A stretch of 61,322 nt of DNA from Lentimicrobiaceae bacterium. Its GTDB lineage: Bacteria; Bacteroidota; Bacteroidia; Bacteroidales; JALOCA01. Location of the stretch: assembly GCA_023227965.1 (NCBI GenBank), contig JALOCA010000020.1:1-61322 (forward strand), written 5' to 3'. Shown here one piece after another: positions 36,898-45,121 of this stretch (positions are counted from its first letter, which is position 1; every line of letters starts with the position of its first letter). The notes below the pieces were generated by a model. That model was not told where the DNA came from and searched no databases. It was given only the letters and a program-made list of their open reading frames with translations. The position numbers and the translations under genes are program-made.

Positions 36898-37977
36898 ATG
36901 GCTGGAAATACTTTTGGAACTCAATTCAGGCTTACAACTTTTGGAGAATCGCATGGAAACGTGATAGGTGGTGTTATTGATGGCTGCCCTGCCGGATTAG
37001 CGATTGATTATGAGTTTATTTTGCATGAGATGCAACGCCGTCGTCCCGGACAGAACGACAAAGTTTCAGCCCGCAATGAGCCCGATGTACCCGAATTTAT
37101 TTCCGGAATTTTTGAAGGAAAAACCACCGGCACACCTATAGCCTTTCTTATTCCGAATTGTGATGTGCAATCGGATGATTATGAAAACATGAAGGAACTT
37201 TTTCGTCCTTCGCATGCTGATTACACCTGGTATGCAAAATACGGTTCCCGCGATTACAGAGGATCCGGAAGGGCTTCTGCGCGAGAAACTGTTGCCCGTG
37301 TTACGGGTGGAGCCATAGCCAAACTTTTACTCAACAAATCGTCAGTTCTCATCAAGGCTTTTGTATCGCAGATTGGAGATATTCAGCTTGATATGCCATA
37401 TCATACCGATTGGCTGTTCAGTGATGCAGCTAATCCTGTTTGCTGTCCCGATGCTGAGAAAGCAAGGGAGATGATGGCACTGCTCGACCGTATAAAAGCT
37501 GAAGGCGATACTGTTGGCGGCAAAATAACCTGCGTGGTAATGGGAGTTCCGGTGGGCTGGGGCGAACCAGTTTTCGACCGTTTGCAAGCCGACCTTGCAA
37601 AAGCAATGCTATGCATACCTGCCGTAAAAGGATTTGAATACGGTTCAGGGTTTGCGGCAGCAGCCATGAAAGGAAGTGAGCACAACGATGCCTGGACATA
37701 TTATCGCGATGGTATCCATACGCTTACCAATAATTCCGGAGGCATTCAGGGAGGCATTTCCAATGGCGAAGACATTTACTTTAATGTGGCTTTTAAGCCT
37801 GTGGCTACCCTTGGACAGGCAGTGGAAGCCATTGACCGTACGGGGAAAATTTACCAATTGCAGGCAGGAGGCAGGCACGATGTGTGTCCTGTACCCCGTG
37901 CTGTTCCTGTTGTGGAAGCCATGGCAGCTCTCGTTTTAGCCGATCACTACCTTCGGGCGGGGAATTCTGCGATATAG
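36898..37977 (+). CDS. aroC: Chorismate synthase
   Basis: The 359-residue enzyme converts 5-enolpyruvylshikimate-3-phosphate to chorismate with reduced FMN. Diagnostic motifs are GESHG near residue 18, RRPGQNDKVSARNEPD, the SHADYTWYAKYG and RDYRGSGRASARETVARV blocks, NNSGGIQGGISNG, and the C-terminal RHDVCPVPRAVP. Length is normal for the family. The gene stands downstream of the acyl-CoA dehydrogenase gene and has its own -7 box. Very secure. Confidence 0.98.
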   Translation: MAGNTFGTQFRLTTFGESHGNVIGGVIDGCPAGLAIDYEFILHEMQRRRPGQNDKVSARNEPDVPEFISGIFEGKTTGTPIAFLIPNCDVQSDDYENMKELFRPSHADYTWYAKYGSRDYRGSGRASARETVARVTGGAIAKLLLNKSSVLIKAFVSQIGDIQLDMPYHTDWLFSDAANPVCCPDAEKAREMMALLDRIKAEGDTVGGKITCVVMGVPVGWGEPVFDRLQADLAKAMLCIPAVKGFEYGSGFAAAAMKGSEHNDAWTYYRDGIHTLTNNSGGIQGGISNGEDIYFNVAFKPVATLGQAVEAIDRTGKIYQLQAGGRHDVCPVPRAVPVVEAMAALVLADHYLRAGNSAI

Positions 37978-38079
37978 TTTTATCAGAAAATTGTTTATTC
38001 TAAAGTTGGTAACATGGTCTTTACAACTTTGAATGGTAAGCTTCAAGCTGTAAGTTATAATCTAAAATCAATGATTCAT

Positions 38080-38460
38080 CTAAATTTTGCTTACAAAATA
38101 CGCTAACCTGTCCCACGACAAAACCATCGCCGTAACGCCATCCAGATCGCGGGGTTTGTCAATGATTCCGGCATCGCCCACAAACATACTGATTCTCGGT
38201 TTTCCTTCTTCGCGGCTGCATTTCATCTCCCAAAAAGCACCTTCCGATATTTTCAGATTTTTGGAAATCAAAGCCACCACTCCATCGCAAGCTTTGATTT
38301 TCGAACGGCATTCTTCCCGCCATGTTGCCGACATAGGCTCTTTCTCTTTTAGATAAACCAATTGATAAGGAACATTTTCTTTTTTTGCCTCTTTCAGAAA
38401 CTTTTCAAGCAATTCTTTATCTTCTATAGCATAGCAGATAAAAATCTTTTTCTTGTCCAT
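38080..38460 (-). CDS. Orphan TIR-like (MTH538/ThsB-type) protein
   Basis: The 126-residue protein begins MDKKKIFICYAIEDKELL. Matching family features are a beta-strand plus acidic loop at the start, WREECRSKIKACDGVVALIS in the middle and GAFWEMKCSREEGKP. Together they fit the TIR-like DUF1863 family (MTH538 of archaea, ThsB of Thoeris). The Glu in FWEM lies where the TIR catalytic Glu is found. No ThsA-like or other effector gene adjoins it; neighbours are aroC and a LuxR-type regulator. A NAD-cleaving signal-making role is possible but inferred. Confidence 0.72.
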   Translation of the reverse strand: MDKKKIFICYAIEDKELLEKFLKEAKKENVPYQLVYLKEKEPMSATWREECRSKIKACDGVVALISKNLKISEGAFWEMKCSREEGKPRISMFVGDAGIIDKPRDLDGVTAMVLSWDRLAYFVSKI

Positions 38461-38558
38461 ACTTTTACTTTTTTAAAAACGTATTACCATCAGCAGCCTC
38501 AAAATAACCCGGACCGTTTTACCGGCAGGTAACATAAAAGGCTTTTATATTTTGAGTG

Positions 38559-38566
38559 CAAAAGTA
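38559..38566 (-). promoter_or_regulatory. Candidate -7 element for the TIR-like gene
   Basis: The minus strand reads TACTTTTG, a match to TAnnTTTG. It lies about 100 bp upstream of the TIR-like start codon and close to the divergent LuxR-type gene. A -33 element is not obvious. Confidence 0.4.
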
Positions 38567-38610
38567 TTTTAGCGTAATTTGCCATGAAATAGTGATTACT
38601 CATCATTTTT

Positions 38611-39387
38611 ATGAAAGCTACGCTACAAGAACTCATTGAAAAACATAAAGAACTTACCGATTACTATTTCTGCAATGTAAGTGAAGAAGATTATGCTGCC
38701 TTTGAGGGACAGAAACAGCTTTTGCTGAAAATTTCGGAGGTGGAAAACAGCGCCATGTCGGTATATGATATGCACCGGAAGGAATACCTGCTTTACCGTT
38801 CAAAGTTCAGCAAGGAAGCAGGCTATCATTTGAACCCGGAATATCGTACCACCCCGGAATTCTTTTTAAAGATGCTGCATCCGGACGATCTGCCATTTAT
38901 TTTCGATACACAGATTAAAACATTTGAATTTCTGAACAGCCTCCCCGCTTCCGAAAGGAAAGATTATAAAATGGTAGTTGACTTTTGCCTGCGATGCAAC
39001 AACGGGCTTTATCTTCGTTTTGTTCAGCAATCGGTAATCATTGAGCTGGATAAAGATGGGAAGTTATGGCTGGCGCTTATGCTTACCGACCTGGTGTCGG
39101 GGAACGTGCCGCACGAACCTCCGCAAAGGCAACTGATCCATGTAAAAACCGGCAAGCCATGCCTGTTTGATGATAATAACGGGCAGGAACCCAATAAATC
39201 GTTAACCAAAAGAGAAATTGAAATCTTAGGATTGATTTCGCAGGGATACGGCAGCCGGGATATTTCCGAAAGGTTGTTTATCAGCGTAAATACCGTGAAT
39301 AATCACCGGCAGAATATCCTCAGCAAAACCAAAACGGAAAATACTACGCAGGCTTTGCTGTATGCCAAAAGGATTGGGGTCATCTGA
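38611..39387 (+). CDS. LuxR-family transcriptional regulator with PAS-like sensor domain
   Basis: The 258-residue protein ends in a LuxR-type helix-turn-helix (LTKREIEILGLISQGY, DISERLFISVNTVNNHRQNI, ~200-258). The N-terminal ~150 residues, with SVYDMHRKEYLLYRSKF, RTTPEFFLKMLHPDD and a following beta-rich stretch, resemble a PAS fold (the FHPDDLP motif is typical). There is no receiver. It probably binds DNA in response to a small ligand. It faces away from the TIR-like gene, giving a shared 150-bp regulatory gap. Confidence 0.85.
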   Translation: MKATLQELIEKHKELTDYYFCNVSEEDYAAFEGQKQLLLKISEVENSAMSVYDMHRKEYLLYRSKFSKEAGYHLNPEYRTTPEFFLKMLHPDDLPFIFDTQIKTFEFLNSLPASERKDYKMVVDFCLRCNNGLYLRFVQQSVIIELDKDGKLWLALMLTDLVSGNVPHEPPQRQLIHVKTGKPCLFDDNNGQEPNKSLTKREIEILGLISQGYGSRDISERLFISVNTVNNHRQNILSKTKTENTTQALLYAKRIGVI

Positions 39388-39451
39388 CAAGTGTTCTATA
39401 TTTGGCAGGGGTTTTTTGGTGGTAAAGTTTTATTTCCCATGTTATTTTTTG

Positions 39452-39600
39452 TATATTTGTAATGTTTTATATCAAACATAACGAGGCCGTTACAAAAGTT
39501 GTGTTTTATTCACTTTTCGACTACGCTCAAAATGACAATCTACTATTAATGCCAGGCTGAGCATCGGCGAAACCTGAAAAGGTTTTTGCAACAGACTCAT
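39452..39600. repeat. Non-coding stretch with dispersed-repeat-like sequence in the 39388-39728 gap
   Basis: The gap has no gene. It contains TATATTTG (39452-39459), a small palindrome TAACG-AGGC-CGTTA (39479-39492), and a segment whose complement reads GTCATTTTGAGCGTAGTCGA. That segment resembles the intergenic repeats beginning GTCATTTCGA common in this phylum. A CCTGAAAAGG palindrome follows. No function can be assigned. Confidence 0.4.
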
Positions 39601-39728
39601 AACTATTAATCCGGTTTGTTTAAAATTTGGTTTTGGTATCTAAAGAATGGTAATTATAAAATAAAGTATTACAGATATTTGTGTAAAATTTTAAAAACCT
39701 GAAATAATTAGACTAAAACTTTTACAAA

Positions 39729-40553
39729 ATGAAAACTTACAAAGTAATCAAAGGCACCTTTCACGTAAAGGGTTATTCACCTGATGGGGACTCAATCCGT
39801 TTCCTGGCTGATAAGCCCGAAAACTGGGATTGGAGTGGTTTCGACTGGGAAAAGAAACCTCCTAAAGAAAAACAATTGAGAATTGAGGCTATTGATGCCC
39901 TTGAAACCCACTATGAGGGCGTACGCCAGCCCCATTCTTTTGCCATCGCCGCACTTGAGCATCTGCTTGCCCAGATTGGAATCAGTAATGTGCAGTATAA
40001 CCTTATGGTATCGAAGATTATTAGTGCCGACGATGAAAAACCGGGCTACATTGTAACCGCCGGGGTGGATAAATTTAATCGCCCTATCAGCTATGTATTT
40101 AACGACAAAGTAAAACTAAACGACGGGCAACTGATTGATTCAGATAAAATCCCGGTCGAGAAATCGGTAAACTACATACTTGCAAAAGAAGGACTGGTGT
40201 ATCCTACTTTTTATCAGGGAATGGACGAAAAGCTGATGGAAAAATTCAGGAAAGTGATAGCCGTAGCCCGTAAGGAATCAAAAGGACTTTGGGCTATCGA
40301 AAAAACCTCTGCTTTTAAAGTCTGGAATATTTACACCCTGCAGGACGATGTTATTATCATGCCTAAGTTGTTTCGCAGGTTTGTCAGCTTTTTCGAAGCC
40401 GCCTCCGAAATGAGTGAATTCATGTCGTATATTGCAAAAAACCCGGATAAAGTGATTGTTAATGGAACGAAAGCCCATTTGCACGACTTTATCACTGCCG
40501 ATGGAACTACTTTTGGATTGACAGTTTTACCCGAAGACATTATTTTTACATAA
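39729..40553 (+). CDS. Staphylococcal-nuclease-like (thermonuclease-type) protein
   Basis: The 274-residue protein has in its N-terminal half the nuclease-like sequence KGYSPDGDSIRFLAD, RIEAIDALETHYEG and RQPHSFAIAALEHLL, with acidic residues in the GDS and AIDALE positions. Later ARKESKGLW matches the KGLW-type end of SNase domains. The C-terminal ~90 residues (from KVWNIYTLQDDV) are an extra domain seen in related proteins. No signal peptide, so it is probably cytoplasmic. Activity is inferred; not all catalytic Arg/Glu residues can be aligned with confidence. Confidence 0.7.
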   Translation: MKTYKVIKGTFHVKGYSPDGDSIRFLADKPENWDWSGFDWEKKPPKEKQLRIEAIDALETHYEGVRQPHSFAIAALEHLLAQIGISNVQYNLMVSKIISADDEKPGYIVTAGVDKFNRPISYVFNDKVKLNDGQLIDSDKIPVEKSVNYILAKEGLVYPTFYQGMDEKLMEKFRKVIAVARKESKGLWAIEKTSAFKVWNIYTLQDDVIIMPKLFRRFVSFFEAASEMSEFMSYIAKNPDKVIVNGTKAHLHDFITADGTTFGLTVLPEDIIFT

Positions 40554-40734
40554 TGATGTTAATCTGTGCTTTATACTAAGGATTGTGCAGATTGTGCGGA
40601 TTGAATGGATAGCGTGAGAGTTTGAATAGGTTATGGAACATCTGAATAGATAAATACAATTAGCTAATTTGTGAATGTGCCAGTTAAATAATTGGGGAAA
40701 AGATTCCGGATGATTTAGATATTTAAAATTTATA

Positions 40735-40814
40735 TATATTTGTGAGAGAAAAAACAATAACTAATTACGAAATAACCGCCATAATGGTGGTTATACACTC
40801 GTTGGGGGCAAGGC
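40735..40814 (+). promoter_or_regulatory. Promoter, hairpin and left cassette boundary before the propeller gene
   Basis: TATATTTG (40735-40742) is a -7 box. A hairpin pairs 40772-40780 with 40786-40794 (8 of 9). CTCGTTGGGGGCAAGGC (40798-40814) then matches, as its complement, 42970-42986 on the other side of the gene (16 of 17). The last piece has the GTT-rich form of an integron R''-like core. The 40554-40734 part of the gap shows nothing else. Confidence 0.55.
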
Positions 40815-40850
40815 AAAGTGACACTTAACTATAAATAAAAGGAGGTTAAA

Positions 40851-42968
40851 ATGAAACAGTTTTTAATCATATTAATAGGGCTTTTTGCATTAAATGTTGC
40901 AAATGCACAATGGACTTGGCAAAACCCTTTACCGCAAGGTAATAGTCTGAGTTGTATCAAGTTTTCCGATAACCTGACGGGGTATGCTGTCGGGGCCTCG
41001 GGAACAATCCTGAAAACCACGGACGGAGGAGGACATTGGATCAGCCTGGTTTCTGGAACTTCAGAATACCTGAATAGCATTTGTATGACGGATGCCATTA
41101 CGGCTCATGCTGTTGGCGGTGACGTCATCCTGAAAACTACCGATGGCGGAGCCACCTGGCAGCAGTATGACTCGGGGACCGCAAATTACCTGAGTTCCGT
41201 CTTTTTCCCGACTCCCGATACCGGATATGTGGTTGGTCCTGATTTCATGCTTAAAACCACAGACGGAGGCAGTACATGGAATTCTTTGCCGGTGTCGGGC
41301 GGATGGTACCAATCCGTCTATTTTACCAGTTCTGATACCGGATTTATTTCCGGAATAGGAACAGTTTATAAAACGGTCGACGGAGGTGCAACATGGACTT
41401 CTACTTGGCTCGAATCGGCAATATTTTCATCCATAACCTTCACGGATGCAAATACAGGATTCATTGTCGGGGGGGATTTGTCGTCAAGTGGCCAGCAGCA
41501 ATGCGTCATCTATAAGACCACCAACTGCGGCGACACCTGGACCATGAAAGTTTCGGAATGGTCGGATAGTGCCCGTCAGATGAGTGAGGTAAGTTTTTCC
41601 GGCCTGTTGAACGGAATGGCGGTCGGCGGTGATTGTATCATGAAAACCACGAATGGCGGGGAAACGTGGTCCAGACACTATCAGCCGGACAATTTCTATT
41701 CGGTTGATATCCCGGCATCGGATATCGCCTATATTGCCGGATCATCCGGTACCATCATCAAGACCCTGAACGGAGGAAGCACATGGAATTACCAATCATC
41801 GAATGTGACGTTGAACAATGTCAACTCCCTCTCGTTTCCGGATGCGATGACAGGTTTTGCCGCCTGCGACGGAGGGATACTCCTGAAAACGACGAACGGA
41901 GGAGCGCAATGGATGCCTGTTCCGACAGAAGTAACCGCAAATTTTACGGATGTCTTTTTCCCTGATCCTCTTCTTGGTTACGTTATAGGCAATTACGGTG
42001 AAGGGTTTGTTGATAGTTGCATCATCCTGAAAACGACCAACGGGGGGCTTTCCTGGGCAGTTCAATACTCAGACACATCGTATTTTCTGTCCTCCGTTTT
42101 CTTTACGGATGCCGCTACGGGATATGTTGCAGGAGAAGGATTTTCCAATGGATTCTGGGAAGGAAGGATATTGAAGACAACCAATGGGGGATCATCATGG
42201 ACCGTCCAAGTTCCCGAAAATGCCGGCTCCCTGAGCGTCGTATTTTTTACCGATGCGGATACCGGGTATGCAGCCGGCGGCACGGAAAACGGATTCATTC
42301 TCAAAACGACGAACGGCGGGAACAGCTGGTCGATTGTACAAACCGTATCGGGATGGTTATACGATATCTATTTTACGGATGCAAACAACGGTTATGCCGT
42401 TGGCGGTGAACCGTCAGGAACGAGCGGAAAAATCTTCAGAACACAAAACGGCGGAAACACATGGAACTCATATACTACTCCGGAATGTTTGAAATCGGTC
42501 TTTTTTTCAGACAGGAACAATGGATACACCGTAGGGTACAGCGGAACGATGCTCAAAACTAAAAACGGCGGGGCCACCTGGCATGAGTTGCCTGCCGTAA
42601 CCAATTATAAACTGAATGCCGTTTTCTTTACAGACTCAGTTACTGGATATATTGCGGGTTTCGGAGGCTCTATCCTCAAAACTGAAAACGGCGGAGGATT
42701 TCCAGCAGAAGTCAATGAAAAACCGGCTTCCGCTGCTTCTTTAAAGATTTATCCCAATCCCTCATCTGACCAATTAACAATCGAAACATCAGCAATTCCA
42801 ACAAAAAGCCAATTATCTATCTTTAATGTAACTGGTCAAGAATTACTGAAGCAAACTGTCACCGAATCTTCAACAAAGGTTGATATCAGCAAATTACCAT
42901 ATGGGGTTTATTTCGTAAATCTATTGAGGGATAAGACCGTGCTGGTAGGAAAATTTATTAAACAATAA
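40851..42968 (+). CDS. YCF48-like beta-propeller protein with T9SS sorting domain
   Basis: The 705-residue secreted protein has a signal peptide (to NVANAQ) and about 13 repeats of the type GYAVG-x-x-GTILKTTDGGxxW, the YCF48/BNR-like propeller motif. It ends in a T9SS type A domain (IYPNPSSDQLTIE to GKFIKQ). The middle of the gene is clearly GC-richer than its two ends and than the neighbours. A strong AAAGGAGGT (40838-40846), rare in this phylum, precedes the ATG. Inverted GTT/GGC cores flank it. These signs suggest recent acquisition with secretion signals at both ends. Function probably adhesion or surface binding; no enzymatic motif seen. Confidence 0.82.
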   Translation: MKQFLIILIGLFALNVANAQWTWQNPLPQGNSLSCIKFSDNLTGYAVGASGTILKTTDGGGHWISLVSGTSEYLNSICMTDAITAHAVGGDVILKTTDGGATWQQYDSGTANYLSSVFFPTPDTGYVVGPDFMLKTTDGGSTWNSLPVSGGWYQSVYFTSSDTGFISGIGTVYKTVDGGATWTSTWLESAIFSSITFTDANTGFIVGGDLSSSGQQQCVIYKTTNCGDTWTMKVSEWSDSARQMSEVSFSGLLNGMAVGGDCIMKTTNGGETWSRHYQPDNFYSVDIPASDIAYIAGSSGTIIKTLNGGSTWNYQSSNVTLNNVNSLSFPDAMTGFAACDGGILLKTTNGGAQWMPVPTEVTANFTDVFFPDPLLGYVIGNYGEGFVDSCIILKTTNGGLSWAVQYSDTSYFLSSVFFTDAATGYVAGEGFSNGFWEGRILKTTNGGSSWTVQVPENAGSLSVVFFTDADTGYAAGGTENGFILKTTNGGNSWSIVQTVSGWLYDIYFTDANNGYAVGGEPSGTSGKIFRTQNGGNTWNSYTTPECLKSVFFSDRNNGYTVGYSGTMLKTKNGGATWHELPAVTNYKLNAVFFTDSVTGYIAGFGGSILKTENGGGFPAEVNEKPASAASLKIYPNPSSDQLTIETSAIPTKSQLSIFNVTGQELLKQTVTESSTKVDISKLPYGVYFVNLLRDKTVLVGKFIKQ

Positions 42969-42969
42969 T

Positions 42970-43110
42970 GCCCTGCCCCCAACGAGCCGTCAGCCGGTAA
43001 TGCGGGTGGTTTCCAGAGGGTGGCACTCGCCTAACCTGCAAAGGATAAAGGAAAAGAAAAGAACCAACAAGTAAATCCCGCACTGGGAATAGCTGCAAAC
43101 GTTATGGGCA
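42970..43110 (+). repeat. attC-like foldable segment 1 (141 nt)
   Basis: The segment begins right after the propeller gene's stop. It can fold by TGCCC (42974-42978) with GGGCA (43106-43110), AACG (42981-42984) with CGTT (43100-43103), CAGC with GCTG, and TGCGGG (43001-43006) with CCCGCA (43077-43082), leaving a ~70-nt loop. Starting with CCCAAC and ending with GTTATGGG, it has the layout of an integron attC site. Confidence 0.5.
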
Positions 43111-43130
43111 AGGCAACAAAAATTTTGCAA

Positions 43131-43805
43131 ATGAGAGATTATTATTCAGAAAAACTGAACTCTAATAAATTACAACGCTGTTATGAAGTTGCACCAGAGC
43201 GTGTCAAACAATTTCTTGAAGAAGAAATAGGTTTTGTTCTTGAAAGAATAGACGAAAATGATATAGTACTGGATTTAGGTTGTGGATATGGCAGGGTCTC
43301 AGTAAGATTAAGTGAAAAAGCTAAACAGGTTGTTGGAGTAGATGTTTCTGAAGAGAACATAAAATTGGCAAATAAACAATATAAACTCAATGAATCTATT
43401 GACTATTTAGTAATGGATGCATCTGATTTAAAATTTGTGGATAATTTTTTTGATGTTACAATCTGTATTCAGAATGGAGTCTCAGCGTTTAAAATTGACC
43501 CGAAACGCCTGATATCTGAAGCGCTACGTGTTACAAAAAAGAAAGGTGTTGTTTTAATCTCAAGTTACTCTGAGCAATTCTGGAATGAACGGATTGAATG
43601 GTTTCAAATACAGGCTGCAGAGGGTTTGATTGGTGAAATAGACTATAATCTGACTCGAAAAGGAACAATTGTTTGTAAAGACGGTTTCAGAGCAATTACA
43701 TTTACGAAAAATGACTTCACAGAATTGGCAACCCATTTCGATGCTGACACTGAAATTTATGAAGTTGATAACTCTTCAGTATTTTGTGAAATGAAAAAAA
43801 GATAA
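43131..43805 (+). CDS. Class I SAM-dependent methyltransferase (cassette gene)
   Basis: The 224-residue protein has the motif I site VLDLGCGYGRVSVRL, VVGVDVSEENI (acidic loop), and the DLKFVDNFFDVTICIQNG motif. It resembles small ubiquinone/tRNA/sugar methyltransferases; substrate unknown. An in-frame ATG at 43104 lies inside the preceding attC-like core (GTTATGGGC), so ATG 43131 (MRDYYSEKL) is preferred. The gene is AT-rich and flanked by inverted GTTATGGGCAAGGC-type cores (43101-43114 and 43816-43829, 12 of 14 complementary). Confidence 0.82.
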   Translation: MRDYYSEKLNSNKLQRCYEVAPERVKQFLEEEIGFVLERIDENDIVLDLGCGYGRVSVRLSEKAKQVVGVDVSEENIKLANKQYKLNESIDYLVMDASDLKFVDNFFDVTICIQNGVSAFKIDPKRLISEALRVTKKKGVVLISSYSEQFWNERIEWFQIQAAEGLIGEIDYNLTRKGTIVCKDGFRAITFTKNDFTELATHFDADTEIYEVDNSSVFCEMKKR

Positions 43806-43815
43806 ACAGTAAAAT

Positions 43816-43957
43816 GCCCGGCCCATAACACGTGGTTTAAGGTATTGGGGCATTGATGGTTAAACGAATTATTTTGTATATTTGGGAAAAGTATAGCGTG
43901 GGATGACGGAGTTGGCGGCTAACTCCCCAACGCCCCAAACCACGGGAACGTTAGCAA
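43816..43957 (+). repeat. attC-like foldable segment 2 (142 nt) carrying a promoter
   Basis: GCCCATAACACGTGGTTT at the left can fold with AAACCACG...GTTA at the right: TAAC/GTTA, CGTGGTTT (43831-43838) with AAACCACG (43937-43944), and GGGGC with GCCCC. The ~80-nt loop contains TATATTTG (43877-43884), a -7 box pointing downstream. The total length nearly equals the segment before it. Confidence 0.5.
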
Positions 43958-44124
43958 CAAGCATAGAAAACCGCTCTGAGGACAAATAACTGCTAACTTG
44001 AAAAGTGATTTGTAAATAATATATAAGATTAGTACAACTGGAACCCCCAACGCATGGGTTTTTATTTTTTTGCCCACACGCTTTGCACCCTTCGGGATGC
44101 ATTAGGGTTCAACAATCCCCCACA

Positions 44125-44262
44125 TTGCAGCACATTTGCAAGCCCGTACGAGTCAACGCCCAAACCAATTTTTGCGTTAAGTGAGTGCAGAGCCAAACTT
44201 GTTTGAGTTATGCCGAACGAAGCAAAAATCAGCGTAGCTAAAGGTTTGCAAAAGAGCTGCAA
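44125..44262 (+). repeat. Palindrome-bounded non-coding element (138 nt)
   Basis: TTGCAGCACATTTGCAA (44125-44141) and TTGCAAAAGAGCTGCAA (44246-44262) are inverted repeats (15 of 17). The size is close to the two attC-like segments upstream. A 66-codon minus-strand frame overlaps it but ends in unrelated repeats. No gene is supported in 43958-44411 apart from the operator region. Confidence 0.4.
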
Positions 44263-44369
44263 TCTTCCACCGCACTCTTACTGATATTGCTGAGTTTTCT
44301 TTACTCGGTATGTATCTGGTAAAAAAACACATATTTTTTTGTTTTTTTCTTGTATAATAAGATTATTAT

Positions 44370-44397
44370 TACATTTGCAGACCGGGAAGTCGGTTTG
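44370..44397 (+). promoter_or_regulatory. tetR promoter with overlapping operator 1
   Basis: TACATTTG (44370-44377) is directly followed by CAGACCGGGAAGTCGGTTTG (44378-44397). The latter matches two other copies downstream of tetR at 18 of 20 positions. The site lies where RNA polymerase would start, 15 bp before the tetR ATG, so the repressor should autoregulate itself. Confidence 0.75.
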
Positions 44398-44411
44398 TAA
44401 ATGTAAATTCA

Positions 44412-45035
44412 ATGAACGATACCAAAGAAAGAATACTGTCTATTGCGTTATATTATTTCATCAAGAAACCTTATACCGAGGTAACCATGAGCGAAATACT
44501 AAAGGTTTCAGGTTTGTCGAAAGGCGGATTCTATCATCATTTCGAAAGCAAAGATGTCCTTTATCACGAAGTGATTGACAAGTTTATCTTAGGAAGTTTT
44601 ATGATGGAATATGGCCATTTCAATAGTAATCCGTATGATTTATCATTTAGTGAATTTGTGCCGGCTTACATAAAATCAACCTTGGGACATTTATTAGAAT
44701 TAACAAATACTAAGTTGGATGGCTTGAAACTGAATATTGAAGATGTCAATCTTTACATGGTAATGTTCGATATGATGAAGCATTACAAAGGTTTTGGTAC
44801 CATGCTTGACAAGTTGCATCAAAGTGAAATAGTCATGTTTAAAACATTAATTGATAAGGCAAAGGAGAAAGGCGAAATAAGAAAAGAGATTGATAGTCTG
44901 TCATTGGCAAATCATGTTCATATAATGATGCATGGTATAGGTGTCCTGGCAATGTTCGATGAAGGTTTAGAGAAAAATATGGAAAAAGAAATTCGGGATC
45001 AGTTTAATAATTTATACCAATTAATCAAGACCTGA
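44412..45035 (+). CDS. TetR/AcrR-family transcriptional repressor
   Basis: The 207-residue protein has an N-terminal helix-turn-helix (~24-50: VTMSEILKVSGLSKGGFYHHF) and an all-alpha ligand domain of typical length. It is the first gene before an RND efflux operon. The sequence ACCGGGANGTCGGTTTG occurs three times around it (44378-44397, 45053-45072 and inverted at 45122-45138), giving a clear set of probable operators. It likely represses itself and the pump until a toxic compound binds. Confidence 0.93.
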   Translation: MNDTKERILSIALYYFIKKPYTEVTMSEILKVSGLSKGGFYHHFESKDVLYHEVIDKFILGSFMMEYGHFNSNPYDLSFSEFVPAYIKSTLGHLLELTNTKLDGLKLNIEDVNLYMVMFDMMKHYKGFGTMLDKLHQSEIVMFKTLIDKAKEKGEIRKEIDSLSLANHVHIMMHGIGVLAMFDEGLEKNMEKEIRDQFNNLYQLIKT

Positions 45036-45052
45036 TTTTTTTTGCACTCTCA

Positions 45053-45072
45053 CAAACCGGGATGTCGGTTTG
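45053..45072 (+). promoter_or_regulatory. TetR operator copy 2
   Basis: CAAACCGGGATGTCGGTTTG contains the inverted half-sites AAACCG/CGGTTT with a 6-nt spacer. It lies just after the tetR stop and ahead of a terminator. Confidence 0.65.
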
Positions 45073-45082
45073 TAATCTGATG

Positions 45083-45108
45083 ACACAGAAAAACTCTGTG
45101 TTTTTTTT
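45083..45108 (+). terminator. Rho-independent terminator after tetR
   Basis: ACACAGA (45083-45089) pairs with TCTGTGT (45095-45101), loop of five bases, and eight T residues follow (45101-45108). It separates tetR from the efflux genes, between two operator copies. Confidence 0.75.
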
Positions 45109-45121
45109 AGGAGTAATAAAG

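Noticed and set aside
40554..40800. A complete attC-like segment before the propeller gene
   Set aside because: Only the right-hand core and a small hairpin are present; no matching left core was found, so it is reported as a boundary only.
43104..43130. ATG at 43104 as start of the cassette methyltransferase
   Set aside because: It falls inside the GTTATGGGC core of the preceding attC-like segment; the in-frame ATG 27 bp later begins the family-like sequence.
44062..44262. Minus-strand 66-codon frame
   Set aside because: It overlaps the palindromic element, has no recognisable domain or promoter, and its frame is explained by repeat sequence.
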